Shown here: piece after piece, positions 49,304-59,367 of the stretch | Position numbering within the stretch: position 1 is the first letter of the stretch | How the letters are laid out: each line of letters begins with the position of its first letter | Assembly: GCA_963772645.1 (NCBI GenBank) | Contig: CAVYYD010000008.1 | Coordinates: forward strand, 62,001 to 126,000 | Reading direction: 5' to 3' | From: DASSQJ01 sp963772645 | GTDB taxonomy: Bacteria > Actinomycetota > Actinomycetes > Actinomycetales > Dermatophilaceae | Length of the DNA stretch: 64,000 bases | The notes under the pieces: model-generated | Database searches by the model: none | What the model saw: the letters and a program-made list of their open reading frames with translations, nothing else | Told to the model about the DNA's origin: nothing | Made by a program: the position numbers and the translations under genes

Positions 49304-51518
49304 TCACTCGTGGAGCTCGACCAGCCCTGCGCTTCCGTCGACCGTGACCGTCAGGCCGTCACCGATCCGTTGCGTGGCGTCTCGGAGGCCCACGACGGCC
49401 GGGATGCCGTACTCGCGGGCGACGAGGGACGCGTGCGCCGCCAGGCTCCCGCCGTCGGTGACCACGGCGGCCGCCCGGGCGAAGAGGGGGGTCCAGGCCG
49501 GCGTCGTCGCGCTGGTCACCAGGATCTCTCCCGGCGCCAGCCGGTCGCTGTCGGCGAGGTCGAGAAGGACCCGCGCCACCCCGGTGGCCCGGCCCGCGCT
49601 CGCCGGCATCCCCTCGAGCATCCCCGGTCGGCGCTCGGCCGGCGACCGCATCGGGGTGAACGCGTCGGTCTGCATCTTCTCGACGAACTTCGGCATGGTC
49701 CCGACGACCAGCGGGGGGCACAGCTTGCGGTTGCGCGCCCAGAGCATGCGCCGCTCGGCGACCGACGACACGCGGGACTCGTCCGAGAGCAGCTCGCTCC
49801 GTTCGAGGAAGTAGACGTCCTCGGCGCGGCCGATGACACCGCGACGGACGCAGGAGTCGCCGAGGCGGCCGACCGCCCGGCGCAGCAGCGGCCAGCCGAG
49901 GGTGAGGTACAGGACCTGTTCCTCCCGGATCCGGGCGTACTTCTGCGCCAGCGCGAGGAGCTCGTCGAAGTCGGTCCGCTGCCTGGGTGTGAGGGCGGCA
50001 CGGCAGGCGGCCTCGGCCCGGTGGCGCTCATCCACCAGGGACGAATGAGCTTGTGGGACACCGCCGGATATGCCGAGCTCGCCTGCGGTGGGGCGGAACC
50101 AGTCGAGGCTCTGGATCGCGTACGGGGCGATCGGTCGGGGTGGCTCGAGCCCCGACACCAGCGTCTGGTGGCTGCCGCCGAGGGTCGGGCGCAGGTGCCG
50201 TGCGTAGAACGCGGCGAGCACGCCCTCCACCTTCCAGGCGTTGCCCGCGACCATCGAGATCGACTGCAGGTACTCGCCCGCGACCTCGGCCACCTCGTCG
50301 ACGATCGCGGAGAGGGTGGCGTCGTCCGCGGTGTCGACCTGCGCGGCGTGCCGCTCGACCAGGGCCTGGTAGCGGGGCAGGAGGTCCGCCCGCCACCGCT
50401 GGATCTCGGGCTCGAACACGAGGCGGTCGGCGACCTGCGGTCGCTTGCTCTGGACCAGGCGCCCAGAGGACCCCGGGCCGCCGCAGGATGCCGACCATCG
50501 ACCGCATCCCGCCCGAGCCGATGGGCGTGTGGAAGTACCAGCCGTTGATCGTGACGTGCAGGGGAGGCGCCGGGTAGACACCGAGCAGCTCGCGCGCCAT
50601 CTCGGCATAGCGCTGCTCCATCCGGGGCAGCAGCCAGCTGTCGCACAGGGGGGTGACCGGCTCGGGCAGCCACTCACCGATCCGGAAGTTGCGCGTCCAC
50701 CCGCCGGGCAGCGGCGACTCCCACCTGACCGGGTCGGGCAGCGCCGTCATGGGGCGCGCCTGGAGGAGGTACAGCTCGTCGTCGGCGAACGCCCACTCGA
50801 TGTCCTGGGGCGCCCCGTCGAAGGCGGTCTCCACCCGCCTCGCCAGCTCGGCGACCGCCAGGGCCTGCGCTTCGCGCAGGACCGCCGACGGCGCCCGACG
50901 GTCGCGGATGGCCTCACCGCCGCGCACGACCCACTGCTCGCCCGCGGCCTCACCGCCGACCAGCGCCTCGCCGAGGCCCCGGGTCGCGGTGACGACGGTC
51001 TCCTCACGGATGCCGGTCAGCGGGTTGGCCGTGAACGCCACCCCGGAGGCCTCCGAGGCGACCATCCGCTGCAGGAGCACCGCGATGCCGGCGTCTCCCT
51101 CGGGTCCGTGAGCGCGCCGGTAGGCGACCACCCGCTCGTCGGCGGCGGTCCGCCGGACGTGCCGGACGGCATCCAGCACCGCGGCCTGGCCGCGCACCCC
51201 GAGGACCGTCTCGTACTGGCCGGCGAACGACGCGTCCGCGAGGTCCTCGGCGAGCGCCGAGGAGCGCACCGCGAGCGGCCCGTCGCCGAGCACCGCGATG
51301 GCTTCGGCGACCCGGGCGGGCAGCGTGTCGTCCGGCTCGCCGGCAGCCACGACGACACCGTCCGGAACAGGGAAGCCCCGTTGGACGAGCAGGCCGAGGT
51401 TGGCCGCCTTGTGGCCGGCCGTGGCCGAGTCGCCACGACCCAGCTCCTCCAGCCGGCGCACGTGGGGGGCGTCCGGCGTCGAGGGAGCGTTGCGCGTGTC
51501 ATGTGCTGCCTGGTCCAT
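49304..51518 (-). pseudogene. PEP-utilising phosphotransferase (PEP synthase/rifampin phosphotransferase-like), one frameshift
   Basis: The first frame (51518 to about 50,460) has the ATP-binding PPDK_N domain: KAANLGLLVQRGFPVPDGV, LAVRSSALAEDL, QRMVASEASGVAF, QDIEWAFADDELYLLQARP. After the break the second frame (to 49304) supplies the middle domain and the swivelling phosphohistidine domain, GGSLAAHASLVAREYGIPAV. Together about 738 residues, shorter than typical rifampin phosphotransferases (about 870). The total is one base over a multiple of three. ATG 51518 has AGGAGG 6 bases upstream. An otherwise healthy gene with a single-base fault. Confidence 0.75.
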
Positions 51519-51543
51519 CGGTACCTCCTGTGGTCTGGGACGC

Positions 51544-52013
51544 TCACTCGGTCGATGCGGTGGCGCCGAGCAGCGCCCGGAGCGCCGGGAGGTCGCCGAC
51601 GAGCTGACGGCGGCCCACCCACCCGAGGAGCGGCATCAGGATGGCTCCCACGCGCCCCTCCGGCTCGTAGACGAACGTGATGCAGGTACCGCCGTCGACC
51701 CCTTGGAGGGACCGGCCGAACACCAGAGGCAGCGGACCGGACACCCCCGCCACGTCACCGACCGGTTCGGCTCCAGCTCGACGACCTCGTAGACGGTGTC
51801 GACGTCCCGGCCGAGCAGCCGCCCGACCAGCGTCGTCCGGGAACCCACCCGTGGCGGGTTCCCCCGTACGTCCTGTCGGGCGGCGACCCACTCCCGACGC
51901 CACTCGGGGTCCCTCGTCAGGTCCGAGGGGACCGCGAAGACATCGTCGGGCGAGCAGGCGACGTGGGTACTCAGGCGCATGTCGGCCACGGCACGGACCC
52001 ACTCCTTGGTCAC
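51544..52013 (-). pseudogene. SRPBCC (START-like) family protein, one frameshift
   Basis: The first frame gives MRLSTHVACSPDDVFAVPSD, LTRDPEWRREWVAARQ and VYEVVELEPNRSV. Near 51,770 the frame shifts and the rest follows: GVDGGTCITFVYEPEGRVG and a C-terminal amphipathic helix RRQLVGDLPALRALL. This is a lipid- or polyketide-binding START-like fold. It sits 25 bases before the PEP enzyme and 5 after the dimeric barrel gene, so the three form an operon. Start GTG 52013 or ATG 51980. Confidence 0.65.
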
Positions 52014-52018
52014 GGCAT

Positions 52019-52333
52019 TCAGCCCGCGGGCTGTGCCGCCGCGGCGAGGGCTGCCACCGTCTGTGAGTACGTCTCCATGGCCACCTTCGGGTCGATGACC
52101 GGCTGGATCTCCACGTCCATGTACGGCGTGAACGGATTCTCCGCCACGATGCGCTGCAGCTCAGCGGAGTCGTCGAAGTCGCCGAGGACGAGGCCTCCCC
52201 CGGCGACGAAGAACTCGAACGTCGAGAAGCGCTCTGCGTGCGTCTCGACCCAGTGACCAAGTGCGCCCATCAGCATCGGGGTGGCCTCCATCGGGGCTAC
52301 GCTCCTCGGGCGGTAGATGATTGCGACTCGCAT
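52019..52333 (-). CDS. Small dimeric alpha/beta-barrel protein (DUF3303-like)
   Basis: 104 residues with the ferredoxin-like pattern MRVAIIYRPRS, a helix GALGHWVETHAERF, FFVAGGGLVLGDFDDSAELQRI and PFTPYMDVEIQPVID. It resembles DUF3303/YciI-type proteins; the family name is from memory. AAGGAGA precedes ATG 52333. First gene of the three-gene minus-strand operon, divergent from the LuxR regulator. Function unknown. Confidence 0.68.
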   Translation of the reverse strand: MRVAIIYRPRSVAPMEATPMLMGALGHWVETHAERFSTFEFFVAGGGLVLGDFDDSAELQRIVAENPFTPYMDVEIQPVIDPKVAMETYSQTVAALAAAAQPAG

Positions 52334-52550
52334 GCCGTCTCCTTGTGCTCCACAGGGCCGGCGCGAAGTCGCGGGGTGAACCGGCGGGACTTCCGGGGTG
52401 GCCCTGAGTGTCCTGACTCGTTGATTCTGTTGACGACACCGGCTCGCGACATCACTCGATCAGGTGATTTCCGTACCGCGATCAACGGCTCCCGCGCGTC
52501 CACGCTCCTGGGCTCTTACGCCTGGTGCCCTCGATGACCACACTGACAGG

Positions 52551-55316
52551 GTGCACAGCCGACTGTTCGGGCGGCAGACAGAGCTGCAGGCCATCGCCGA
52601 GTTCCTCGCGTCCCTCGGGACGGCGTCGGGCACCTTGCTCCTCGACGGCCCGGCGGGCATGGGCAAGACCGCACTGTGGAGGGCCACCATCGACCTCGCC
52701 CACGAGCAGGGGATGTGCGTCCTGGAGGCGCGACCCACGAGCAGCGAGGCGGGCCTTGCCCTGGCGTCACTGGCGGACCTTCTCTCGGACGTCCCTGCCT
52801 CCGTGCTCACGTCTCTTCCTCCGCGCCAGCAGGAGGCGATCGACGTGGTCCTGGCGCGGTCGTCCGACCCGGGTCTGACCACCGACCCGCGGGCTCTGGG
52901 TGCGGCGTTGCTCACGATCCTCGAAGGCCTCCACGACACGTCCAGCGTGCTGCTCGCCCTGGACGACGCCCAGTGGGTGGACGCATCGAGCAGGTCCGCG
53001 ATCTCCTACGCCCTCAGGAGGATCGGGGTCGGCGTGGGGGTGGTCGCCACTGTCCGCCGCGATCTCCTGGCGGACGAGGACGGGTGGTGGCTCCAGGCGG
53101 GGGACCCCAGCGGGGGCAGGTGTCTGACGGTCGGCCCCCTCGGGTCTCCCGCGCTCCAGCAGCTGCTGCGGGATCGGCTCGGAACGACCTACCCACGACC
53201 CACGATGGCGCGCATCCTCGAGGCGTCGGGAGGGAACCCGCTGCATGCTTTCGAGCTGGCTCGTTACGTCGGCGACGTGCGACCCGGGGCCGGACTCCCC
53301 TCGTTCCCGTTGAACCTCAGGCGCCTGGTGAACGCCCGGATCGACGCGCTCGCACCCCAGGTCAGGGAGACGCTGCTGGCAGTGGCCGCGACGGCCGGCC
53401 CGACCGTGGACGTCGTCCAGCGGGTCGTCCGGCGCGCCGGCGACTCACGGGTCGAGGACGACCTGTTCGCCGCCGAGGCCGGCGGTGTCCTCACGCTCGA
53501 CGGGCACGCCATCGCCTTCACGCATCCTCTGCTCCGCACGGGGGTCTACGCGATGGCCACCGCCGGACAGCGCAGAGACATCCACCGACGTCTGGCCACC
53601 GCGGTGACGGACCCGGTGGAACGCGCTCGCCACCGCGCGCTGGGGTCGGTCGGACTGGACCTGGAGGCCCTCGAGGATCTCGACCGGGCCGCCGAGCTGG
53701 CGAGCACGCGCGGGGCCCCGGCATCGGCCGCTGAGCTGCTCGAGCTGGGGCTCAGGCTGGGCGGTGACACCCCAGAGCGACGACTCCGCATGGCGCGTCA
53801 CCTGTTCGAGGCCGGCGACCCCCGCCGGGCCCGGAGCAGCGCCGAGGAGGCCGTCGCCGCGCTCGGCCCGGGGGCCACGCGATCCGTGGCCCTCCACCTG
53901 CTGGCGCTCATCCGGTTGCACGACGACAGCCACACCGAGGCGGCGGCCTTGCTGGACCGGGCCCTGGCCGAGCCGGAGGTGGACCCGCTCCTGCGCGTGC
54001 GGGTCTCCGTCGACCAGATGTACGTGCTGGTGAACCTCGGACGCATCCAGGATGCCGTCGAGCTCACCGCTGCCACCCTGACCGGCGCGGAGAGGGCCGG
54101 CGACCCCGCTCTGCTGGCCGAGGCCCTGGCGGGGACCGTCATGGTGCGGTTCCTCAGGGGACACGGCCTCGACGAGGGCATGCTCGCCCGCGCGCTCGAG
54201 CTGGAGGACCGGGGGTCGAGATCGGCGATCATGGTCCGGCCTTCCCTCATCGCAAGCCTCGTACGCGCCTGGGTGGGGCACCTGGACCAGGCCCGGGACG
54301 GCCTGCTCGCCCTCCGGCGGCAGGCGATCGAGCGCGGCGCGGAGAGCGACCTGATGTTCATGGCGTTCCACCACGTCATGGTGGAGTGCTGGAGGGGAGC
54401 CCTCGTCGAGGCACGACTGCTCGCCGACGACACCGCGGAACGCGCGCGCCAGCTCGCGACCGACATCCCCCTGGCGATCGCGCGTAGCGTCGACGCGGTG
54501 GTCGCCGCGTACGAAGGCGATGCCGACCGGTGCCGCGAACAAGCCGAGGGGGCGCTCTCCATCTTCGAGCGAGGCGGCTCGCTCGCTGTCCGGGTCTGGC
54601 CGCTCGTGACCCTGGGCTTCGTGGAGGTGTCCGGTGGTGACTACGAGGCGGCCCTGGGGGCTCTCGGTCCACTGACAGCGGCGGCGCCGGCGATGGGGTA
54701 CGGGGAGCCGACCGCCGCCCCGTTCGGCCCCGACGCGGCGGAGGCACTGATCGGCGTGGGCCGCCTGGACGAGGCCGAGGCCCTGGTGGCCCAGCTGTTG
54801 GAGAACGGCCGGCGGCTCGACCGGGCGTGGGCCCTCGCCCTGGGGTCGCGGTGCCAGGCGCTCCTCCTGGCCGCCCGCGGGGACGTGCCCGGAGCACTCG
54901 AGGCGACCGACCGGGCCCTGCACCACCACGAGGGCCTGCCCATCCCGCTCGAGCTCGGCCGGACCCTGCTCGTGCGCGGTCAGCTGCTCCGTCGCAGCCA
55001 CCGGAAGCGGGCGGCCGCCGAGACGTTGGAGCGCGCGCTGGAGATCTTCGAGGCGCTGGGGACGGCACTGTGGAGCAACCGCGCGAGGCTGGAGCTGGGG
55101 CGGGTCCGTACCGCCTCACCCGCTGGGGACGTCCTCACCCCATCGGAGCGCCGGGTCGCGGAGCTGGCCGCCTCCGGTCAGACGAACCGGGAGGTGTCGC
55201 GGGCGCTGTTCATCAGCCCCAAGACCGTCGAGGTGAACCTCGCGCACGTCTACCGCAAGCTCGGCATCCACTCCCGGGCTGAGCTGGGCCGGCGGATGGC
55301 GGAGCCGACTTCATAG
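52551..55316 (+). CDS. LuxR-family large ATP-binding regulator (LAL)
   Basis: About 921 residues. The N-terminal AAA/STAND ATPase has FGRQTELQAIAEFL, Walker A LDGPAGMGKTAL and Walker B-like LLALDDAQWVDA. The long middle (about 330-830) is TPR-like helical repeat. The C-terminal LuxR HTH is LTPSERRVAELAASGQTNREVSRALFISPKTVEVNLAHVYRKL in part. Such proteins activate genes after ligand or protein binding. I prefer GTG 52551 (MHSRLFGRQTEL), 6 bases after a possible -10 CACACT; GTG 52464 is possible. It lies between the SRPBCC operon and the cupredoxin gene, either of which may be a target. Confidence 0.88.
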   Translation: MHSRLFGRQTELQAIAEFLASLGTASGTLLLDGPAGMGKTALWRATIDLAHEQGMCVLEARPTSSEAGLALASLADLLSDVPASVLTSLPPRQQEAIDVVLARSSDPGLTTDPRALGAALLTILEGLHDTSSVLLALDDAQWVDASSRSAISYALRRIGVGVGVVATVRRDLLADEDGWWLQAGDPSGGRCLTVGPLGSPALQQLLRDRLGTTYPRPTMARILEASGGNPLHAFELARYVGDVRPGAGLPSFPLNLRRLVNARIDALAPQVRETLLAVAATAGPTVDVVQRVVRRAGDSRVEDDLFAAEAGGVLTLDGHAIAFTHPLLRTGVYAMATAGQRRDIHRRLATAVTDPVERARHRALGSVGLDLEALEDLDRAAELASTRGAPASAAELLELGLRLGGDTPERRLRMARHLFEAGDPRRARSSAEEAVAALGPGATRSVALHLLALIRLHDDSHTEAAALLDRALAEPEVDPLLRVRVSVDQMYVLVNLGRIQDAVELTAATLTGAERAGDPALLAEALAGTVMVRFLRGHGLDEGMLARALELEDRGSRSAIMVRPSLIASLVRAWVGHLDQARDGLLALRRQAIERGAESDLMFMAFHHVMVECWRGALVEARLLADDTAERARQLATDIPLAIARSVDAVVAAYEGDADRCREQAEGALSIFERGGSLAVRVWPLVTLGFVEVSGGDYEAALGALGPLTAAAPAMGYGEPTAAPFGPDAAEALIGVGRLDEAEALVAQLLENGRRLDRAWALALGSRCQALLLAARGDVPGALEATDRALHHHEGLPIPLELGRTLLVRGQLLRRSHRKRAAAETLERALEIFEALGTALWSNRARLELGRVRTASPAGDVLTPSERRVAELAASGQTNREVSRALFISPKTVEVNLAHVYRKLGIHSRAELGRRMAEPTS

Positions 55317-55412
55317 GGAATCCACTTATATGGCGACCCTGCCGGCGGGGCCTACGTTCCGGACGTACGGGCTGAGCGCATCTGCCGACCCGTCGTCTGA
55401 GAAGGAGGCAAG

Positions 55413-56381
55413 ATGCACACAAGCAGTGCGGCTCGTTCCGTGCGAACAGTGTTCACGCTGGTCACGGCCCTGGTTCTCAGCGTGTTCGGTGCCAGCCCGT
55501 CGCAGGCCAGTACGACGGCCGTGACGTGGACGGTCGCCGTCGGTCAGCAGTCGAACAGCGGAGCCATCCAGGGCATGGCGTTCGGGCCCGGCGAGATCTG
55601 GATCAACGTGGGGGACACGGTTCACTGGGCGGCAGGGTCCATGGAGATCCACACGGTCTCGTTCCCCGATCTCACGCACCCCGTCGCACCCTTCGGCTCC
55701 CCGGGCAGCGACTACATGTTCATCCCGACGCCGGAGACCACGATCGACCATCCCGGGGAGTACCGGAACTCGGGCCTGATGTCGACGATGAACGACCCCT
55801 CCGGGCCGCCCCCGGTGACCGCGTACGACCTCGAGTTCACCGGAGTGGGGGACTACTCCTACGTCTGCTACGTCCACGGCGCGGCGATGACCGGGACGGT
55901 GCACGTCCGGCCATCGGGCACCGCGTACCCGTACTCGCAGCAGGACTACAACTCGCAGGCCAACGCGATCCGCGGCAACGTGCTGACCGCCGGCAACGCG
56001 CTGTGGAGCACGGCACGTGACGCTGCGGACGCCCACCACGTCTACGTCGGCGCGGCCGACATGACCGCCGTGGTCATGCGCTTCGTCAAGCCCAAGGTCA
56101 CCATCCGGGTCGGCGAGAGCGTCACGTTCGACATGGGCATGAACACCATCCCGGTGCCACACACCGTCACCTTCGGCGAGGAACCCGCGACCGAAGCACC
56201 GGAGGGCGACCCGACCGACTACTCGGGTGGCACGCTGTCGTCGGGAATCATGCTGGCCCACCCGTTCGGTGGATCGCTCCCCTCGACCTTCACCGTCACG
56301 TTCACCAAGGCGGGCAGCTACGACTACCTCTGCATGATCCACGATGGCATGGGCATGGTCGGGACCGTCGTCGTCCGGTAG
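55413..56381 (+). CDS. Exported protein with two plastocyanin-like copper domains
   Basis: 322 residues: signal peptide (1-32, ending SQAS) and two cupredoxin domains. Domain 1 has the type I copper ligands His80 (MEIHTVSF), Cys152, His155 and Met159 (YVCYVHGAAM). Domain 2 has His250 (VPHTVTF), Cys307, His310 and Met313 or Met315 (YLCMIHDGMGM). Both sites look functional; it could be an electron carrier or a copper-binding surface protein. There is no multicopper-oxidase third domain. ATG 55413 with AAGGAGG upstream. It is a single gene, ended by a hairpin. Confidence 0.88.
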   Translation: MHTSSAARSVRTVFTLVTALVLSVFGASPSQASTTAVTWTVAVGQQSNSGAIQGMAFGPGEIWINVGDTVHWAAGSMEIHTVSFPDLTHPVAPFGSPGSDYMFIPTPETTIDHPGEYRNSGLMSTMNDPSGPPPVTAYDLEFTGVGDYSYVCYVHGAAMTGTVHVRPSGTAYPYSQQDYNSQANAIRGNVLTAGNALWSTARDAADAHHVYVGAADMTAVVMRFVKPKVTIRVGESVTFDMGMNTIPVPHTVTFGEEPATEAPEGDPTDYSGGTLSSGIMLAHPFGGSLPSTFTVTFTKAGSYDYLCMIHDGMGMVGTVVVR

Positions 56382-56395
56382 TGGCGTGAGACGCT

Positions 56396-56426
56396 CGTCC
56401 TTCAGCCACAGCCCGACTGAAGGACG
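56396..56426. terminator. Convergent hairpin terminator
   Basis: CGTCCTTCAG (56396-56405) and CTGAAGGACG (56417-56426) form a perfect 10-bp stem with an 11-base loop between the cupredoxin gene and the P-type ATPase gene. Confidence 0.7.
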
Positions 56427-56531
56427 GGCGTCGGCCGGTCCGGGCCCCAAGGGCTCCTCGACGCGGACAGTGCGTCGGTCTGCTCACCTGGGGCCACCCG
56501 CCTGCAGGGTCGGAGCAGGCACGCGGTCCAG

Positions 56532-59015
56532 CTACGCGGGGTCGAGGACTCGGTAGGCGAGCAGCTTGATCCGGTCGCTGACCAGGAACCAGAGGAGGGC
56601 GTAGCCCCAGACGAAGCCGGCCCAGGTCCAGCCGATGGGTGTCATGAACAGCCCGTAGACGGCGATGAACGTGGCGATGGCCTGGGTTCCGAGAACCGCC
56701 ATCCACAGGACACGGGCGGGCCGGATCGACCAGAACGGTCCGCGGGTGCGGGTGAGGAAGATGGTCAGGTGCCCGGCGACGGACAGCATCAGGTACATCA
56801 GCGTCTGCAGCCGGGGGTGGCCGAGATCGAACACGCGGTCGCCGAGGTAGAACAGCCCGAAGGCTGCGATCGGCCCGACGACACCGAGCACGGTCGCGAT
56901 GCCGAGCACCAGGCGCATGTTCCAGGCTTCGGGTTGGTTCTTGTAGTGGACCTTGTCGTAGGCGATGGACAGGATCGCGCCGTCGTTGAGCAGAGCGAGC
57001 ATGACGATCATGATCGCGGTGACGGGGTAGAAGTTGACGACGAGGATGGCGAGGGTGACGAACAGCAGCACCCGCAGGGTCTCGGCGATGCGGTACATCG
57101 CGTAGCTGGTCATCCGCTGGAAGATCTTGCGGCTCTCCTTGACCGCGTCGATGATGACCGACAGCCCAGGGGACAGGAGCACGATGGCAGCCGCCGCGCG
57201 GGCGGCGTCGGTGGCACCGGAGACGGCGATGCCGCAGTCGGCCGCCTTCAGGGCGGGGGCGTCGTTGACCCCGTCGCCGGTCATCCCGACGATGTGCCCA
57301 CGCTGCTGCAGCACCTGAACGATGTGGAACTTGTGCGCCGGGAACACCTGCGCGAAGCCGTCCGCGGCCTCGATGGCCCGAGTGTCATCCTCGGCGGCGG
57401 CACCGTCGCCCGGGTGGCTGCCGTCTCCGTCGCGTAGCGTGGCGGCGTCGAGGATGTGGCTGCCCATGCCGAGGGTCTTGGCCGTCTCCTGGGCGATGGC
57501 GACCTGGTCGCCGGTCACCATCTTGACCGAGACCCCCAGCCCTCGCGCCGTGGCGATGGTCTCCTTGGCGTCCTCGCGAGGGGGATCGAACAGCGGCAGT
57601 ATGCCCAGCAGCCGCCAGGGGCCGTCCCCGTCGGAGCGCGCGACCGACAGGGAGCGGAAGCCGCGCTCGGCGAAGTCGCCAACGGCCGCGTCCACCGCGG
57701 GGCCGATCTGCTCGGCGTCGGCCACCAGCGCGGTGATGACCTGTGGCGCCCCCTTGGTCACCGTGAACGTGGTGCCGTCCGCGGCGGTGACGGTGGCCAC
57801 GGTCCGCTTGTGCACGGGGTCGAACGGCTGAAAATGCCCGACCTGGTAGCCGCTCAGCGCGCCGGCGTCGGGCAGGCCGCCGATCACTGCCCGGTCGATG
57901 GTGTCGTCGTCCTCCACCCGGGAGGCCAGCGCCCCGTTGAGGATGACCTCCTCGGCGGAGATGCCGTCGAGGGTGAACGGCTCGCCCAGGGTCAGAGTGT
58001 TCTGGGTCAGCGTGCCGGTCTTGTCCGAGCACAGCACGTCGACTCCGGCCAGCTCCTCGATGGCCACCAGCCGGGAGACGATCGCCTGCTTCTGGGCCAG
58101 CAACGAGGCGCCGACGGCCATGGTCACCGACAGCACCGTCGGCATCGCCACCGGGATGGCGGCTACCGTGAGCACCAGTGCGAACTGCAGGGTGTCGGCG
58201 ACCGGCTCTCCGCGCAGGATCGAGACGATGACGATCAGGCTGACCAGAGCCAGCGCGAGCATGATGAGGAACTTGCCGATCTGCAGGACCGCCTGCTGGA
58301 AGTGGCTGACCGAGCCCGCCTCCTGGACCAGCTCGGCGGTCTTGCCGAAGTAGGTACCGGCGCCGGTGGCGTACACCACGGCGTCGATCTCGCCCTGCCG
58401 CACGATCGACCCCGAGAACACCGCGTCGCCAGTCGCGGCGTCGACCGGCAGGGACTCGCCGGTCAGCGCCGACTGGTCCACCTCCAGCGGGTCGCCGTCC
58501 AGCAGTCGGGCGTCGGCCGGCACGATGCTGCCCATCCGCAGCCGCACGACATCGCCGGGCACCACCTCGCGCGAGGGCACGACGACCCACCTCCCGCCGC
58601 GGCGCACCAGCGCCTTGACCGCGAGCTGCGCCCTCAGCGCGTCGATGGCCTTGCCGGCCTGGTGCTCCTCCCAGAACCCGACGCCGGCGTTGGCCACCAG
58701 CAGGACGAGGATGATGACGAAGTCCGCCCAGTGCTGCAGCACTCCCGACAGGACGACCGCGACCTCGATCATCCACGGGATCGGACCCCAGAAGTAGCCG
58801 AGCAGCTCCAGCAGGACGTTGGGCTTGCTCTCCACGAGCTCGTTGGGCCCATAACGAGCCAGGCGGGCCCCCGCCTCCTCCTCGCTGATGCCCTGCGGTG
58901 ACGTGGCCAGCGTCTTCTCGACGTCGGGGAGGGGGAGGGTCTTCAGGTCGCCGGCGGCGCTGGTCGCCTGGGCTTGTGGCAGGCCATTCAGATGATGGAC
59001 AGCGGTGGGCTTCAT
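56532..59015 (-). CDS. P-type proton ATPase (P3A, plasma-membrane type)
   Basis: 827 residues. The N-terminal cation-ATPase region (LPDVEKTLATSPQGISEEEA) and ten predicted helices are present. Key motifs are LTGES (actuator), phosphorylated Asp331 in CSDKTGTLTQ, KGAPQ, MVTGDQVAIA and MTGDGVNDAPALK. The PVAMPTVLSVTMAVG helix and the lack of metal-binding N-terminal repeats place it with fungal/plant-type H+ pumps, known in some bacteria and archaea. It would export protons using ATP. No neighbours suggest regulation. Confidence 0.92.
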   Translation of the reverse strand: MKPTAVHHLNGLPQAQATSAAGDLKTLPLPDVEKTLATSPQGISEEEAGARLARYGPNELVESKPNVLLELLGYFWGPIPWMIEVAVVLSGVLQHWADFVIILVLLVANAGVGFWEEHQAGKAIDALRAQLAVKALVRRGGRWVVVPSREVVPGDVVRLRMGSIVPADARLLDGDPLEVDQSALTGESLPVDAATGDAVFSGSIVRQGEIDAVVYATGAGTYFGKTAELVQEAGSVSHFQQAVLQIGKFLIMLALALVSLIVIVSILRGEPVADTLQFALVLTVAAIPVAMPTVLSVTMAVGASLLAQKQAIVSRLVAIEELAGVDVLCSDKTGTLTQNTLTLGEPFTLDGISAEEVILNGALASRVEDDDTIDRAVIGGLPDAGALSGYQVGHFQPFDPVHKRTVATVTAADGTTFTVTKGAPQVITALVADAEQIGPAVDAAVGDFAERGFRSLSVARSDGDGPWRLLGILPLFDPPREDAKETIATARGLGVSVKMVTGDQVAIAQETAKTLGMGSHILDAATLRDGDGSHPGDGAAAEDDTRAIEAADGFAQVFPAHKFHIVQVLQQRGHIVGMTGDGVNDAPALKAADCGIAVSGATDAARAAAAIVLLSPGLSVIIDAVKESRKIFQRMTSYAMYRIAETLRVLLFVTLAILVVNFYPVTAIMIVMLALLNDGAILSIAYDKVHYKNQPEAWNMRLVLGIATVLGVVGPIAAFGLFYLGDRVFDLGHPRLQTLMYLMLSVAGHLTIFLTRTRGPFWSIRPARVLWMAVLGTQAIATFIAVYGLFMTPIGWTWAGFVWGYALLWFLVSDRIKLLAYRVLDPA

Positions 59016-59336
59016 CCCGGCCAGGACCTCCTTGGTACGGCAACCGGGCAGGCGCAGGCCTCGACCCTCGGCACCGCATAACTCTCGCCAGGAGGAGGCG
59101 ACGTCCGCGTGAGAACCACGTTACCGCCTCGCCTGACCCAGGCGCCCGGCGGGACTGCGCCGAGGCCCCGGGCCGCACGTGCTTGCAGAGGCGGCGCTGC
59201 CCGCGCCGGGCGGAGCCTGACCGCATCGCGCAGCGCGGCGATCAGACGGCTCACCCATCGCGGACCGAACCGGGGTCGACATGTCGTCACCCACTCGCTG
59301 ACCGTTCCGCATGATCGGTGACCAGGGCCCCAGTGT
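59016..59336. other. Gene-free spacer upstream of the proton ATPase
   Basis: About 320 bases between the ATPase start and the terminator of the next minus-strand gene. Open frames here are Arg-rich shadows. It should hold the ATPase promoter; I could not pick one with confidence. Confidence 0.4.
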
Positions 59337-59364
59337 CTCGGGGAGCGCGGTGGCGCTCCCCGAG
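59337..59364 (-). terminator. Hairpin terminator of the hydrolase-ABC operon
   Basis: CTCGGGGAGCG (59337-59347) and CGCTCCCCGAG (59354-59364) make a perfect 11-bp stem with a 6-base loop, directly after the hydrolase stop. Confidence 0.75.
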
Positions 59365-59367
59365 GGG

